Source: Sphingobacterium siyangense (GTDB lineage Bacteria; Bacteroidota; Bacteroidia; Sphingobacteriales; Sphingobacteriaceae). From it: a stretch of DNA of 64,000 nucleotides. Shown here in pieces: positions 33,412 through 41,195 of this stretch (the stretch's first letter is position 1; every line of letters begins with the position of its first letter). A program made the position numbers and the translations under genes. Location of the stretch: positions 1-64,000 of the forward strand of contig NZ_VLKR01000019.1 of NCBI RefSeq assembly GCF_007830445.1, read 5' to 3'. The notes beneath the pieces were generated by a model, which was not told where the DNA came from, made no database searches, and saw only the letters and a program-made list of their open reading frames with translations.

Positions 33412-34719
33412 TTAATTTGTTCTTAGGCTTTCTTCTACAAGCTCTTCAACATATTTGCGAACAACCTCATTAGAGAAACGTGTAGTTACGTCAAATGCAA
33501 ATGCATGTACCAACAGGATACGGGCAGACTCTTCACCAATTCCTCTTGCTCTCAAATAAAATAAGGCCTCATTATCAAACTGACCGATGGTACATCCGTG
33601 TGAACATTTTACGTCATCCGCAAAGATCTCCAATTGCGGTTTGGTATAAACCGCCGAATTGTCTGACATCAGCATATTATTGTTCTGCTGAAAAGCATTT
33701 GTTTTTTGAGCATCCTCACGTACAAAGATTTTTCCATTGAAAACTGCAACGGATTTGTCCTGTGTAATATTTTTATACCATTCGTAAGACTCACAATGTG
33801 GCTTAAGGTGGTCTACGATGGTATGATTATCGACTAATTGATCACCTGCAGTTAAGTTGATTCCATATAAATGGCTCTCCACATGCGCTGCATCCAAGCG
33901 AACATTGATATTGTTACGGATAAACGAGGCGCCAGGAAAATTACAGTTGTAATTATTATAAAGGCTATCTTTTTCTTGGTATACCTCTGTATGATTAAAG
34001 TAACGACTTACAGATTCTGCGAGCTGCAAATAATAATGTTGTACTTTAGCGTTCTCTTTGACGATAATCTCAGAGACCTTATTGTGCACATTATTTGCGG
34101 TACCTGCTGCAGTGATAAAACTTTCGATCAATTCAAGTTCTGCATTTGGCTCGACAACGATCAAATTACGTGTTTGTGCAAAGAAATCCTCTTTTCCTGT
34201 AGCGACATGAATAATCTGTATTGGTTTATCAAGTACAACTCCCTTTTTCAAATGGATAAAAACACCATTTGTAAAAGCAGCCGTATTCAATGCGACCATA
34301 ATATTGTCTGACTTGTCCGCATATTTAGCAAAATGGCTCTCAAATGCAGGCTCTGAAGTGGCTTCATCCATTGGAATAACCGACAGTCCCTTCACATTTT
34401 CTAATTCACTTACCGCCAACACATACTGACCGTTCACCAAGATAATGCGGTAAGCATCCAACTGAGGAATCTCCCCTGCACTAAAGTCTAAGCCTTCGAT
34501 ATCCACATCGACATCAAGCGCATAAGGCTTATTGATAATACTGTGGATGTTTGTATATTTCCATTCTTCATTCTTAACGGTGGGAAAGCCTGCTGCTTCG
34601 AAACGTTCGAATGCAAGTTGGCGGGCCTCCACGAAAAACGAAGGTTCGTCTGAAACGCCTTGCTCTTTGAAAGCTCCCAACACTTGTTGAAGTAATGATT
34701 CTGAAACTAATGTACTCAT
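33412..34719 (-). CDS. sufD: Fe-S cluster assembly protein SufD
   Basis: The 435-residue protein shows the SufBD beta-helix fold: an N-terminal helical part with FPTVKNEEWKYTNI, then repeated beta strands, and the C-terminal signature DDVKCSHGCTIGQFDNEALFYLRARGI (in parts) with the conserved Cys and His used at the SufB-SufD interface. SufD forms the SufBC2D scaffold on which Fe-S clusters are built in the cytoplasm. It is the last gene of the leftward sufB-sufC-sufD set and has its own terminator. No SufS or SufE gene follows within this operon. Confidence 0.95.
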   Translation of the reverse strand: MSTLVSESLLQQVLGAFKEQGVSDEPSFFVEARQLAFERFEAAGFPTVKNEEWKYTNIHSIINKPYALDVDVDIEGLDFSAGEIPQLDAYRIILVNGQYVLAVSELENVKGLSVIPMDEATSEPAFESHFAKYADKSDNIMVALNTAAFTNGVFIHLKKGVVLDKPIQIIHVATGKEDFFAQTRNLIVVEPNAELELIESFITAAGTANNVHNKVSEIIVKENAKVQHYYLQLAESVSRYFNHTEVYQEKDSLYNNYNCNFPGASFIRNNINVRLDAAHVESHLYGINLTAGDQLVDNHTIVDHLKPHCESYEWYKNITQDKSVAVFNGKIFVREDAQKTNAFQQNNNMLMSDNSAVYTKPQLEIFADDVKCSHGCTIGQFDNEALFYLRARGIGEESARILLVHAFAFDVTTRFSNEVVRKYVEELVEESLRTN

Positions 34720-34778
34720 GTTATTTTTTAATCAAATCGCCAAAATTCTCTTCCAATCCTATTTACTCAGGTAAAAGA

Positions 34779-35537
34779 TTAGGCGTTTTGTGTATCATAT
34801 TCTTTTAACCAATCGTATCCTTTTTCTTCGAGCTCCAAAGCCAATTCTTTAGGTCCCGATTTCACGATACGGCCATTGTACAATACGTGAACAAAATCTG
34901 GAACGATATAATCCAACAAACGTTGGTAGTGTGTAATAACAATAAAAGCATTGTCTTTAGAGCGCAATTGATTCACGCCATTTGCAACGATACGAAGGGC
35001 ATCGATATCCAAACCAGAATCTGTCTCATCCAAAATAGATAATTTCGGATTCAACATCGCTAATTGAAAAATTTCGTTACGCTTTTTCTCACCACCGGAA
35101 AATCCTTCATTTAAAGAGCGGTTAGCCAAATTAGCCGAAAATTCAACCAATTTTTGCTTATCTTTTACCATTTGTAAAAATTCCTTCGCTTCCATTGGAG
35201 GAAGGCCTTTATACTCACGAATATCATTTACAGCTGTTTTCAAGAAATTGATATTCGATACGCCCGGAATTTCAACAGGATATTGAAAAGCCAAAAACAG
35301 CCCTTCACGTGCACGGTCCTCAGGTGAAAGATCCAATAAATCTACACCGTCCAATAGTGCAGAACCTTCACTTACTTCATATGATTCGCGTCCGGCCAAT
35401 ACATTACCTAATGTACTTTTACCAGCACCATTTGGTCCCATAATCGCATGAACTTCTCCAGCTTTTACTTCTAGGTTTAACCCTTTTAATATTTGTTTGT
35501 CTTCTACAGACGCATGTAAATTTTTAATGCTTAACAT
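34779..35537 (-). CDS. sufC: Fe-S cluster assembly ATPase SufC
   Basis: This 252-residue ABC-type ATPase has Walker A GPNGAGKSTLGNVL at about 34-47, a signature loop LNEGFSGGEKKRNEI typical of SufC, Walker B LSILDETDSGLDID and a switch His in VITHYQRLL. It is soluble and drives conformational change of the SufBC2D scaffold. I start it at ATG 35535-35537 (MLSIKNLHAS), the normal family start; a longer frame adds 12 residues without similarity. It lies 62 bp after sufB and 59 bp before sufD. Confidence 0.96.
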   Translation of the reverse strand: MLSIKNLHASVEDKQILKGLNLEVKAGEVHAIMGPNGAGKSTLGNVLAGRESYEVSEGSALLDGVDLLDLSPEDRAREGLFLAFQYPVEIPGVSNINFLKTAVNDIREYKGLPPMEAKEFLQMVKDKQKLVEFSANLANRSLNEGFSGGEKKRNEIFQLAMLNPKLSILDETDSGLDIDALRIVANGVNQLRSKDNAFIVITHYQRLLDYIVPDFVHVLYNGRIVKSGPKELALELEEKGYDWLKEYDTQNA

Positions 35538-35599
35538 TTTATTCGTATTGAGTATGGTGTAATGTAGCGTCATAAACTACATTCCCAATGATTTTTTAT

Positions 35600-37051
35600 C
35601 TATCCTACTGAACCTTCTAATGAAATTGCCAATAATTTTTGAGCCTCTACAGCAAACTCCATCGGCAATTGATTTAATACTTCCTTTGCATACCCGTTGA
35701 CAATTAAACCAACAGCTTTCTCAGAATCGATACCACGTTGATTCAAATAGAATACTTGGTCCTCACCGATTTTGGAAGTAGTCGCCTCATGCTCTAATTT
35801 GGCTGTCTTATTTCTATTTTCGATATAAGGGAATGTATGTGCCCCACATTTATCACCGATCAATAAGGAATCACATTGGGTAAAGTTACGTGAGTTGTCT
35901 GCATTTGGGCCGATTTTCACTAAACCTCTATAACTGTTGTGGCTCTTACCGGCAGAAATACCTTTAGAAATAATTTTAGATTTCGTGTTTTTACCCAAAT
36001 GAACCATCTTCGTTCCTGTATCAGCTACCTGATAATTACGTGTCATGGCCACAGAGTAAAACTCGCCAATAGAGTTATCACCCTTTAAAATCACACCAGG
36101 GTATTTCCATGTAATTGCAGAACCAGTTTCTACCTGTGTCCAGGAGATTTTACTGTTATCACCTTTACAGATTCCACGCTTGGTTACAAAGTTATAAATA
36201 CCACCTTTTCCATCTTTATCACCAGGGTACCAGTTTTGCACGGTAGAATATTTAATATCAGCATCGCGTTCGGCAATCAATTCTACTACCGCAGCATGCA
36301 GCTGGTTTTCATCACGCATAGGTGCAGTACATCCCTCCAAATAAGAAACATAAGCTCCCTCATCTGCAATGATCAACGTGCGTTCAAATTGTCCGGTATT
36401 CTGTGCATTGATACGGAAGTAGGTAGATAATTCCATTGGACATCTAACATCTTTTGGAACATAAACAAAGGATCCATCCGAAAATACTGCAGAATTCAAC
36501 GCTGCATAAATGTTATCCGTCTGTGGAACCACTGTACCCAAATATTTTTTCACCAGGTCAGGATGCTCTTGCACGGCCTCACCAAATGAACAGAAAATAA
36601 CACCTTGTTCTTTTAATTTCTCACGAAACGTTGTTTTGACAGATACCGAGTCAAAGACAGCATCTACCGCCACAACTCCTGCCAATACTTTTTGCTCATC
36701 CAAAGGAATCCCCAGTTTTTCAAAGGTAGCAATCAACTCAGGGTCAACCTCATCCATCGAATTAAGCTGTGGTTTTGCTTTTGGGGCTGCATAATAGGAA
36801 ATCTCTTGAAAATCAATTTCAGGAGCTTTGAAATTCTGCCAAGTAGGCATTCTTAACGTCAAGAAATGACGGAAAGCTTTTAATCTCCATTCCAATAGCC
36901 ATTCAGGTTCATTCTTTTTTGCCGAAATAAAACGAACCGTATCCTCAGTAAGGCCTTTGGCTGCAATTTCCATTTCGATATCTGTCGTGAACCCGTATTT
37001 ATATTCTTCGAGCTCCAGCTCTTTTAACAAATCGTCGTCTTTAGTACTCAT
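35600..37051 (-). CDS. sufB: Fe-S cluster assembly protein SufB
   Basis: The 483-residue protein matches full-length SufB. It contains NIYAALNSAVFSDGSFVYVP, then RTLIIADEGAYVSYLEGCTA with the conserved Cys of the scaffold, NFTQCDSLLIGDKCGAHTFP, and the C-terminal EDQVFYLNQRGIDSEKAVGL. It receives persulfide sulfur and is the main cluster-building subunit. It is the first gene of the operon. A -7 element TAACTTTG and a CTG at the -33 distance lie just upstream. The divergent Lrp-type gene starts 332 bp away. Confidence 0.96.
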   Translation of the reverse strand: MSTKDDDLLKELELEEYKYGFTTDIEMEIAAKGLTEDTVRFISAKKNEPEWLLEWRLKAFRHFLTLRMPTWQNFKAPEIDFQEISYYAAPKAKPQLNSMDEVDPELIATFEKLGIPLDEQKVLAGVVAVDAVFDSVSVKTTFREKLKEQGVIFCSFGEAVQEHPDLVKKYLGTVVPQTDNIYAALNSAVFSDGSFVYVPKDVRCPMELSTYFRINAQNTGQFERTLIIADEGAYVSYLEGCTAPMRDENQLHAAVVELIAERDADIKYSTVQNWYPGDKDGKGGIYNFVTKRGICKGDNSKISWTQVETGSAITWKYPGVILKGDNSIGEFYSVAMTRNYQVADTGTKMVHLGKNTKSKIISKGISAGKSHNSYRGLVKIGPNADNSRNFTQCDSLLIGDKCGAHTFPYIENRNKTAKLEHEATTSKIGEDQVFYLNQRGIDSEKAVGLIVNGYAKEVLNQLPMEFAVEAQKLLAISLEGSVG

Positions 37052-37110
37052 ATTGCGCTCTCACGGTTTAACTAATTTGGGAGGGCTTCACCTCCGCACC
37101 TATCGAACTG

Positions 37111-37141
37111 CAAAGTTACAATTTCAAAGCCAATAAAACAG
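37111..37141 (-). promoter_or_regulatory. Candidate promoter of sufBCD
   Basis: On the minus strand TAACTTTG (plus 37111-37118) is preceded after 20 bp by CTG (plus 37139-37141), one base off the TTG consensus. The implied leader of about 55 nt contains a small ggagg/cctcc hairpin at plus 37080-37095. Confidence 0.5.
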
Positions 37142-37305
37142 CATTTAATAGCACCTTACGAAGGCATTTTTAATAAAAAAATGACATTTATCACTCCATT
37201 TCATTAAAATGAGCACATTTCAATCGATTATGACAGTCAAATGATTTTACATCGATTAAAATTATAGCTAAACAACCCTAATATAGTTAAAATCTATTAA
37301 TCATC
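37142..37305. other. Non-coding part of the sufB-lrp divergent region
   Basis: AT-rich sequence with several short cattt/aaatg and attaa/ttaat dyads and no gene. Together with the flanking sufB promoter and Lrp-gene operators it makes up the 332-bp divergent intergenic region. Confidence 0.35.
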
Positions 37306-37358
37306 AATAATTTTGTATATTTTTAAATTTCCAAATATAATTTTGTATATTTACAAAT
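37306..37358 (+). promoter_or_regulatory. Two 30-bp-spaced TAATTTTGTATATTT repeats before the Lrp gene
   Basis: The 16-bp sequence ataattttgtatattt occurs at 37307-37322 and again at 37337-37352, exactly 30 bp apart. The second copy completes a dyad TTTGTA-n4-TACAAA (37342-37357). Each copy also contains TAATTTTG, a -7 match, and the first TTTTG lies 22 bp before the second -7. Helically phased repeats overlapping the promoter suggest autoregulation by the Lrp-type protein. Confidence 0.55.
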
Positions 37359-37383
37359 ACTATTGATTATTAAGACTTAAGAT

Positions 37384-37854
37384 ATGCCCTTTGCACCGGA
37401 TAAAACAGATTTAAAAATTCTTAAATTATTACAAGAGAATGGTCGTATAACTAATTTGCAACTCGCATCTAGCATCGGACTATCTCCCGCACCAACTTTA
37501 GAGCGTGTGCGAAAACTGGAAAACTCTGGCTTCATCAAAAGTTACCATGCTTTTGTAGACGAGGAGAAACTGGGACTTGGAATCAAATCGTTTATCCAGA
37601 TCTCACTCGATTTCCATACACATAACGCTATCCCTGAGTTTGTTGCTGCTGTCAAAATGATACCCGAGGTAACCGAATGCCACCACGTTACAGGCAATTG
37701 TGATTTCATCCTCAAGGTTTACGTAAAAGATATTAAAGCTTATGAAGGTGTCATCATGGAAAAAATCTCCAAAATACCTTTTGTAAAGACATTCCAAACC
37801 ATGATGATTATGTCAACCAGCAAAAAAGAGCCAATTATTCCTTTAGAATATTAA
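37384..37854 (+). CDS. Lrp/AsnC family transcriptional regulator
   Basis: The 156-residue protein has an AsnC-type helix-turn-helix (about 5-60; DLKILKLLQENGRITNLQLA, IGLSPAPTLERVRKLENSG) and a C-terminal RAM ligand-binding domain (about 75-150; IPEVTECHHVTGNCDFILKVYVKD). Lrp/AsnC proteins form octamers on DNA and sense amino acids. It is divergent from sufBCD across a 332-bp region with helically phased repeats, so it probably controls itself. Any role in suf control is speculative, since Lrp proteins are not known Fe-S sensors. Confidence 0.92.
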   Translation: MPFAPDKTDLKILKLLQENGRITNLQLASSIGLSPAPTLERVRKLENSGFIKSYHAFVDEEKLGLGIKSFIQISLDFHTHNAIPEFVAAVKMIPEVTECHHVTGNCDFILKVYVKDIKAYEGVIMEKISKIPFVKTFQTMMIMSTSKKEPIIPLEY

Positions 37855-37965
37855 GCGAAGGAATAAGCCCAATCAAAAACATCATTACCGGAATCTCCGC
37901 TTTTGTACGTATTTGCTCCATGCGACGATAACCGGCAATGATGTTTATTTAACTCAAGACAAAAC

Positions 37966-38640
37966 TTAAACCAGGCGCCAATCAATTGGGGTTTTATCAT
38001 GTTCCATCAAATACTGGTTTGCGCGTGAAAAATGCTTACTACCAAAAAAACCACGATAGACAGACAACGGTGATGGATGAACCGCCGTTAGCACAAGATG
38101 CTTCTTCGCATCGATGAGCACACTTTTCTTTTGGGCATAACTTCCCCACAACAGAAATACGACATGTTCACAACGCTCCGAAATGGCATAAATAATACTA
38201 TCTGTAAAAATCTCCCAACCTTTCTTTTGATGGGAACCTGCCAGATGCGCCTGCACTGTCAATGTCGCATTTAACAACAGTACACCCTGTTTGGCCCAAT
38301 AGGTCAAATCGCCAGCACGCGGCTCAACAAAACCGGGTATATCGTCTTGCAATTCCTTAAAGATATTTTTTAAGGATGGCGGCAAAGCAATCCCTTCTGG
38401 CACAGAGAAAGACAAGCCATGTGCCTGCCCATCATTATGGTAAGGATCCTGCCCTAAGATAACTACTTTTACCTGGTCCAATGGCGTCAGCTTAAAAGCA
38501 TTCATCACCAGATCTGCCGGTGGAAACACTTTCGTTTTCTGACGCTCTTCTTGCACAAAAGTAGACAGTTGTTTCATATAGGTTTGACCAAACAAAGGCT
38601 TTAGCACAGGAGCCCAAGAATCATCGTATTGCTTTTCCAT
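37966..38640 (-). CDS. ung: Uracil-DNA glycosylase (family 1)
   Basis: The 224-residue protein carries the family 1 motifs: the water-activating loop VVILGQDPYHNDGQAHGLSF with Asp65, the Pro/Ser-rich LPPSLKNIFKEL, uracil-recognition LLLNATLTVQ, and the minor-groove loop HPSPLSVYRGFFGSKHFS. It removes uracil from DNA in base-excision repair. I start it at ATG 38638-38640. A longer frame to 38700 would run through a full promoter whose -7 element ends 4 nt before this ATG, which implies a leaderless mRNA. Confidence 0.96.
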   Translation of the reverse strand: MEKQYDDSWAPVLKPLFGQTYMKQLSTFVQEERQKTKVFPPADLVMNAFKLTPLDQVKVVILGQDPYHNDGQAHGLSFSVPEGIALPPSLKNIFKELQDDIPGFVEPRAGDLTYWAKQGVLLLNATLTVQAHLAGSHQKKGWEIFTDSIIYAISERCEHVVFLLWGSYAQKKSVLIDAKKHLVLTAVHPSPLSVYRGFFGSKHFSRANQYLMEHDKTPIDWRLV

Positions 38641-38644
38641 ACCC

Positions 38645-38675
38645 CAAACATAGATAAAGTTGCATATAAAGGCAA
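38645..38675 (-). promoter_or_regulatory. Promoter of ung with an inverted TTGC...GCAA dyad
   Basis: On the minus strand TTG (plus 38673-38675), a 20-bp spacer and TATGTTTG (plus 38645-38652) form a full promoter. The -33 TTG opens the dyad TTGCCTTTATATGCAA, which is the reverse orientation of the element seen before fcl and murF. The -7 ends only 4 nt before the ATG. Confidence 0.72.
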
Positions 38676-38792
38676 ATTTATCCTCATAAGCTCTTTTCAA
38701 GGAACTACAGCAAAAAAAACGATCACATCTTGTTTATCCATATCCTCTTCAGGGGGAAAAACACATTTTTACAAAATAACCACCTGAACGAG

Positions 38793-38823
38793 TTGCTTAA
38801 ACGATGAAATTAACGGATATTTG
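38793..38823 (+). promoter_or_regulatory. Candidate promoter of the TPR membrane protein gene
   Basis: TTG at 38793-38795 is followed after 20 bp by GATATTTG at 38816-38823, one base off the -7 consensus. It lies 39 bp before the start codon. Confidence 0.5.
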
Positions 38824-38862
38824 CAGAATTAAATTGAATACAAATATTTTAAACAAAGATTT

Positions 38863-39402
38863 ATGTCAAATCTCGTTAGAATCATTATTTGCAGTGCATT
38901 GCTGATCGGAACAGTTGCCTTATTCTGGACTGGAAATTGGGGATGGGGAATCTTAGGTATCCTGATCACGATCTTAGGCTTTGTTACTGTATTTTTCCAC
39001 GAATATATGCTGATTGCGCAATGGTATATGCGTAAACAAAATATGGCCGCAGCTGAAAAATGGCTACGTAAAATCACCAACTACGAAAAGCAATTGATCC
39101 CACAACAGCACGGTTACTACAATATGCTGATCGGACTGATCGAATCACAACGCGCACCTATGCAATCCGAAAAATATTTTAAGAAGGCATTGGCGTTGGG
39201 CTTACATATGGATCATAATATCGCTTTAGCAAAATTAAGCCTGGCAGGTGTAGCAATGGCAAAACGCAACAAGCGTGAAGCCGAAAAACTACTTCAAGAA
39301 GCGAAAAAAGCAGATAAAAACAAATTATTGGCCGATCAGATCAAAATGATGAAAGACCAAATGGGTATGATGGACAAACAGCAGATCAGATACAATCGAT
39401 AA
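38863..39402 (+). CDS. Membrane-anchored TPR-like protein of unknown function
   Basis: The 179-residue protein has two N-terminal membrane helices (about 4-23 and 27-46, separated by NWGWGI) and then a helical-repeat region read as two to three TPR-like hairpins (MRKQNMAAAEKWLRKI, QSEKYFKKALALGLHM, KREAEKLLQEAKKA). A Met/Lys/Gln-rich tail closes it. It probably holds a cytoplasmic scaffold domain at the inner membrane. I do not recognise a named family. It is a single-gene unit ending in a bidirectional terminator. Confidence 0.78.
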   Translation: MSNLVRIIICSALLIGTVALFWTGNWGWGILGILITILGFVTVFFHEYMLIAQWYMRKQNMAAAEKWLRKITNYEKQLIPQQHGYYNMLIGLIESQRAPMQSEKYFKKALALGLHMDHNIALAKLSLAGVAMAKRNKREAEKLLQEAKKADKNKLLADQIKMMKDQMGMMDKQQIRYNR

Positions 39403-39414
39403 TATTGAATAATC

Positions 39415-39449
39415 AAAAAAGCTTCAAAGTATAACTTTGAAGCTTTTTT
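39415..39449. terminator. Bidirectional terminator
   Basis: A 16-bp perfect stem (39415-39430 with 39434-39449) has a 3-nt loop, six A on the left and six T on the right. It lies between the convergent TPR gene and the secreted protein gene. Confidence 0.9.
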
Positions 39450-39465
39450 GCTCAAGAGCCAAAAT

Positions 39466-39930
39466 CTATTTCTTTAATGGAATAGGAACTTCCAAAAACT
39501 CCCCCTCTTCCGTGCTACTCTCAAACACCAGTTTAATCATAACCGGCTTATCCGTTTTCTTCCAATCCTTAACAATGACCTGTATATCCACAGGCTTATC
39601 TTCTTCTAGCAAATAGTGCAGATAATTCTGCTTATCTTCAAATTTAACCAAAACATTTCCCATCTGAATCGTTGAAAAGAAATGGGGTTGTTTCTTCTGA
39701 TCCAACACTTGCGTGGAAAAGGTGTTCATTTTATATTCTCGTGGATCGGTACTATAAGATATCGCAAACAAATTGATCACCAGTTCATTCTTACCCTCAT
39801 CGAAGTGAAATTCCCGCACATCGAATTGAATATCGTCAACAACCAGCAATGAATCTGCCGACTGAGCCTTTACAAGCCCACCTCCAAGAAAGAGGATCAA
39901 GACAACAACATATCTAAAAAAAACATTCAT
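39466..39930 (-). CDS. Secreted protein of unknown function
   Basis: I do not recognise this 154-residue protein. It has a clear signal peptide (VVVLILFLGGGLVKAQ, cut at about 23) and a mature part that reads as alternating beta strands (DDIQFDVREFHFDEGKNELV, NVLVKFEDKQNYLHYLL, DIQVIVKDWKKTDKPVMIKL). There are no cysteines, membrane spans or catalytic motifs. A periplasmic or surface beta-sandwich is the best structural guess. It follows the DUF4293 gene but is separated from it by a terminator hairpin. Confidence 0.72.
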   Translation of the reverse strand: MNVFFRYVVVLILFLGGGLVKAQSADSLLVVDDIQFDVREFHFDEGKNELVINLFAISYSTDPREYKMNTFSTQVLDQKKQPHFFSTIQMGNVLVKFEDKQNYLHYLLEEDKPVDIQVIVKDWKKTDKPVMIKLVFESSTEEGEFLEVPIPLKK

Positions 39931-39947
39931 ATCATATTATATTTAAA

Positions 39948-39970
39948 AAAGCCACGATCTTCGTGGCTTT
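39948..39970 (-). terminator. Terminator of the DUF4293 gene
   Basis: The stem aaagccacga/tcgtggcttt (39948-39957 with 39961-39970) has a 3-nt loop. The A-run to the left is the U-tract on the minus strand. It lies 27 bp after the stop. Confidence 0.85.
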
Positions 39971-39997
39971 AACTCGTATTATTTTATTGTCTTAAAA

Positions 39998-40480
39998 TTA
40001 TGCTCGCAATCGATCGGCAGATCGGATCAACTTTTCATCTTTACGTACTCCACCCATCGCTAACGCACAGAAAATAATCGAAATTGGCAACAAAAAGAAA
40101 CCTACCCCGATATTCCCGGCACCTAAAAACTGGCTCACGGTGGCAAGATGAGTACTTGCAGACGAGTATAACCAGATTGCAAATAAGATAATTGCCACAA
40201 TCTCCACCCATATAAGCAAAAGTTGAACTTTACGCTTTTTAAATTTAAATATCGTAAATAGCGGAAGTCCTCCCAATAACACGGTCACCACGGTCTGGAG
40301 AATATAACCAAATCCCCCCTCATGTACAGACTGGCCAGCAGCAACACTATACACACCAGTCACCTTCACATTCTTTCCTAAACCCACTAAATCGCTATAA
40401 TTAACATAGGGAAATAGAAACAAGCCAAATATGACTAATCCTGCTATCAGCAAATAAACAGTTTGGATACGTTGAATCAT
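39998..40480 (-). CDS. DUF4293 integral membrane protein
   Basis: The 160-residue protein begins MIQRIQTVYLLIAGLVIFGL, the hallmark of DUF4293. It has four membrane helices (about 7-25, 55-75, 85-107 and 118-142), with short loops and a basic end (RKDEKLIRSADRLRA). This family is nearly confined to Bacteroidota and has no known function. The gene has its own promoter of the dyad type shared with fcl and murF, and its own terminator, so it is a single-gene unit. Confidence 0.88.
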   Translation of the reverse strand: MIQRIQTVYLLIAGLVIFGLFLFPYVNYSDLVGLGKNVKVTGVYSVAAGQSVHEGGFGYILQTVVTVLLGGLPLFTIFKFKKRKVQLLLIWVEIVAIILFAIWLYSSASTHLATVSQFLGAGNIGVGFFLLPISIIFCALAMGGVRKDEKLIRSADRLRA

Positions 40481-40501
40481 AGTTTAATTTTTGTATATCA
40501 A

Positions 40502-40532
40502 CAAACTTAGATAAATTGATTTTCATATGCAA
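40502..40532 (-). promoter_or_regulatory. Promoter of the DUF4293 gene with the shared dyad/spacer
   Basis: On the minus strand TTG (plus 40530-40532), a 20-bp spacer and TAAGTTTG (plus 40502-40509) form a full promoter. The spacer and -33 region read TTGCATATGAAAATCAA, differing by two bases from the element before fcl and murF. Confidence 0.78.
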
Positions 40533-40650
40533 TATAATTGCGACCGAAAAAACAACCAACCCTACAGCTCTATAAACACCAAAACAATCAAACCTGACAT
40601 TTTGTTGTATTTTTTTACATCATATCAAAGGGCTTCTTTTTAGAAAGCTT

Positions 40651-40658
40651 TATCTTTG
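40651..40658 (+). promoter_or_regulatory. Candidate -7 element (TATCTTTG)
   Basis: TATCTTTG followed by C matches the -7 consensus and ends 15 nt before the ATG of the acetyltransferase-like gene. No TTG is seen at the -33 distance. Confidence 0.5.
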
Positions 40659-40673
40659 CGAAAAAAAAATACC

Positions 40674-41195
40674 ATGTTATACATATATGGAGCAACCGCT
40701 CATGCTAAAACTGCGGTAGATGTAGCAGAAGATTTAGCGATTGAAATTGGTGGTCTTATCGACAAATCGCTACTAATTGAAGATGTATTTGATTATGAGG
40801 TTCAACTTCATCATGAATCAAAAGGCACGGAAGAAAATTTCTTTGTCGCAGTGAAGAATCCTGGTCTTCGCCAAAGGATTGTGTCAGAAAACGCAAACTG
40901 GAACTTCCAGACCCTCATCCATCCTAAAGCCTACGTATCAAAAAGAGCCGAAATTGGTGAAGGCACCATTATTCTCCCAGGCGCTTCGATCGCTCCAGAT
41001 GTACAAATAGGCAACCACTGCGTTATTGCCGGTTCCGCCGTTATCGAAAGCAACACCATTATTGAAGATTTTGTCAACATCGGCCCAAATGTCTCAATCG
41101 GAGCAAACGTTCTAGTCGGTCGAGGTTCAGAAATTAAAGCAAATACACGTATCGAAGACGAAGAAACTATCCCCAAAGAGAGTATTATCGCTTAA
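40674..41195 (+). CDS. NeuD/PglD-like hexapeptide-repeat acyltransferase
   Basis: The 173-residue protein has an N-terminal Rossmann-like segment (LYIYGATAHAKTAVDVAEDL) and a C-terminal left-handed beta-helix of hexapeptide repeats (AEIGEGTIILPGASIAPDVQ, IGNHCVIAGSAVIESNTIIE, VNIGPNVSIGANVLVGRGSE). This matches the NeuD/PglD group of sugar O- or N-acetyltransferases. It may modify a surface-glycan sugar, though no glycan genes are adjacent. The ATG at 40674 is preferred over an upstream TTG that falls inside the -7 element. Its TAA abuts the stop of the convergent ABC transporter gene. Confidence 0.85.
   Translation: MLYIYGATAHAKTAVDVAEDLAIEIGGLIDKSLLIEDVFDYEVQLHHESKGTEENFFVAVKNPGLRQRIVSENANWNFQTLIHPKAYVSKRAEIGEGTIILPGASIAPDVQIGNHCVIAGSAVIESNTIIEDFVNIGPNVSIGANVLVGRGSEIKANTRIEDEETIPKESIIA

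Noticed and set aside
38641..38700. N-terminal extension of ung
   Set aside because: The extra 20 codons overlap a complete promoter and have no counterpart in family 1 glycosylases.
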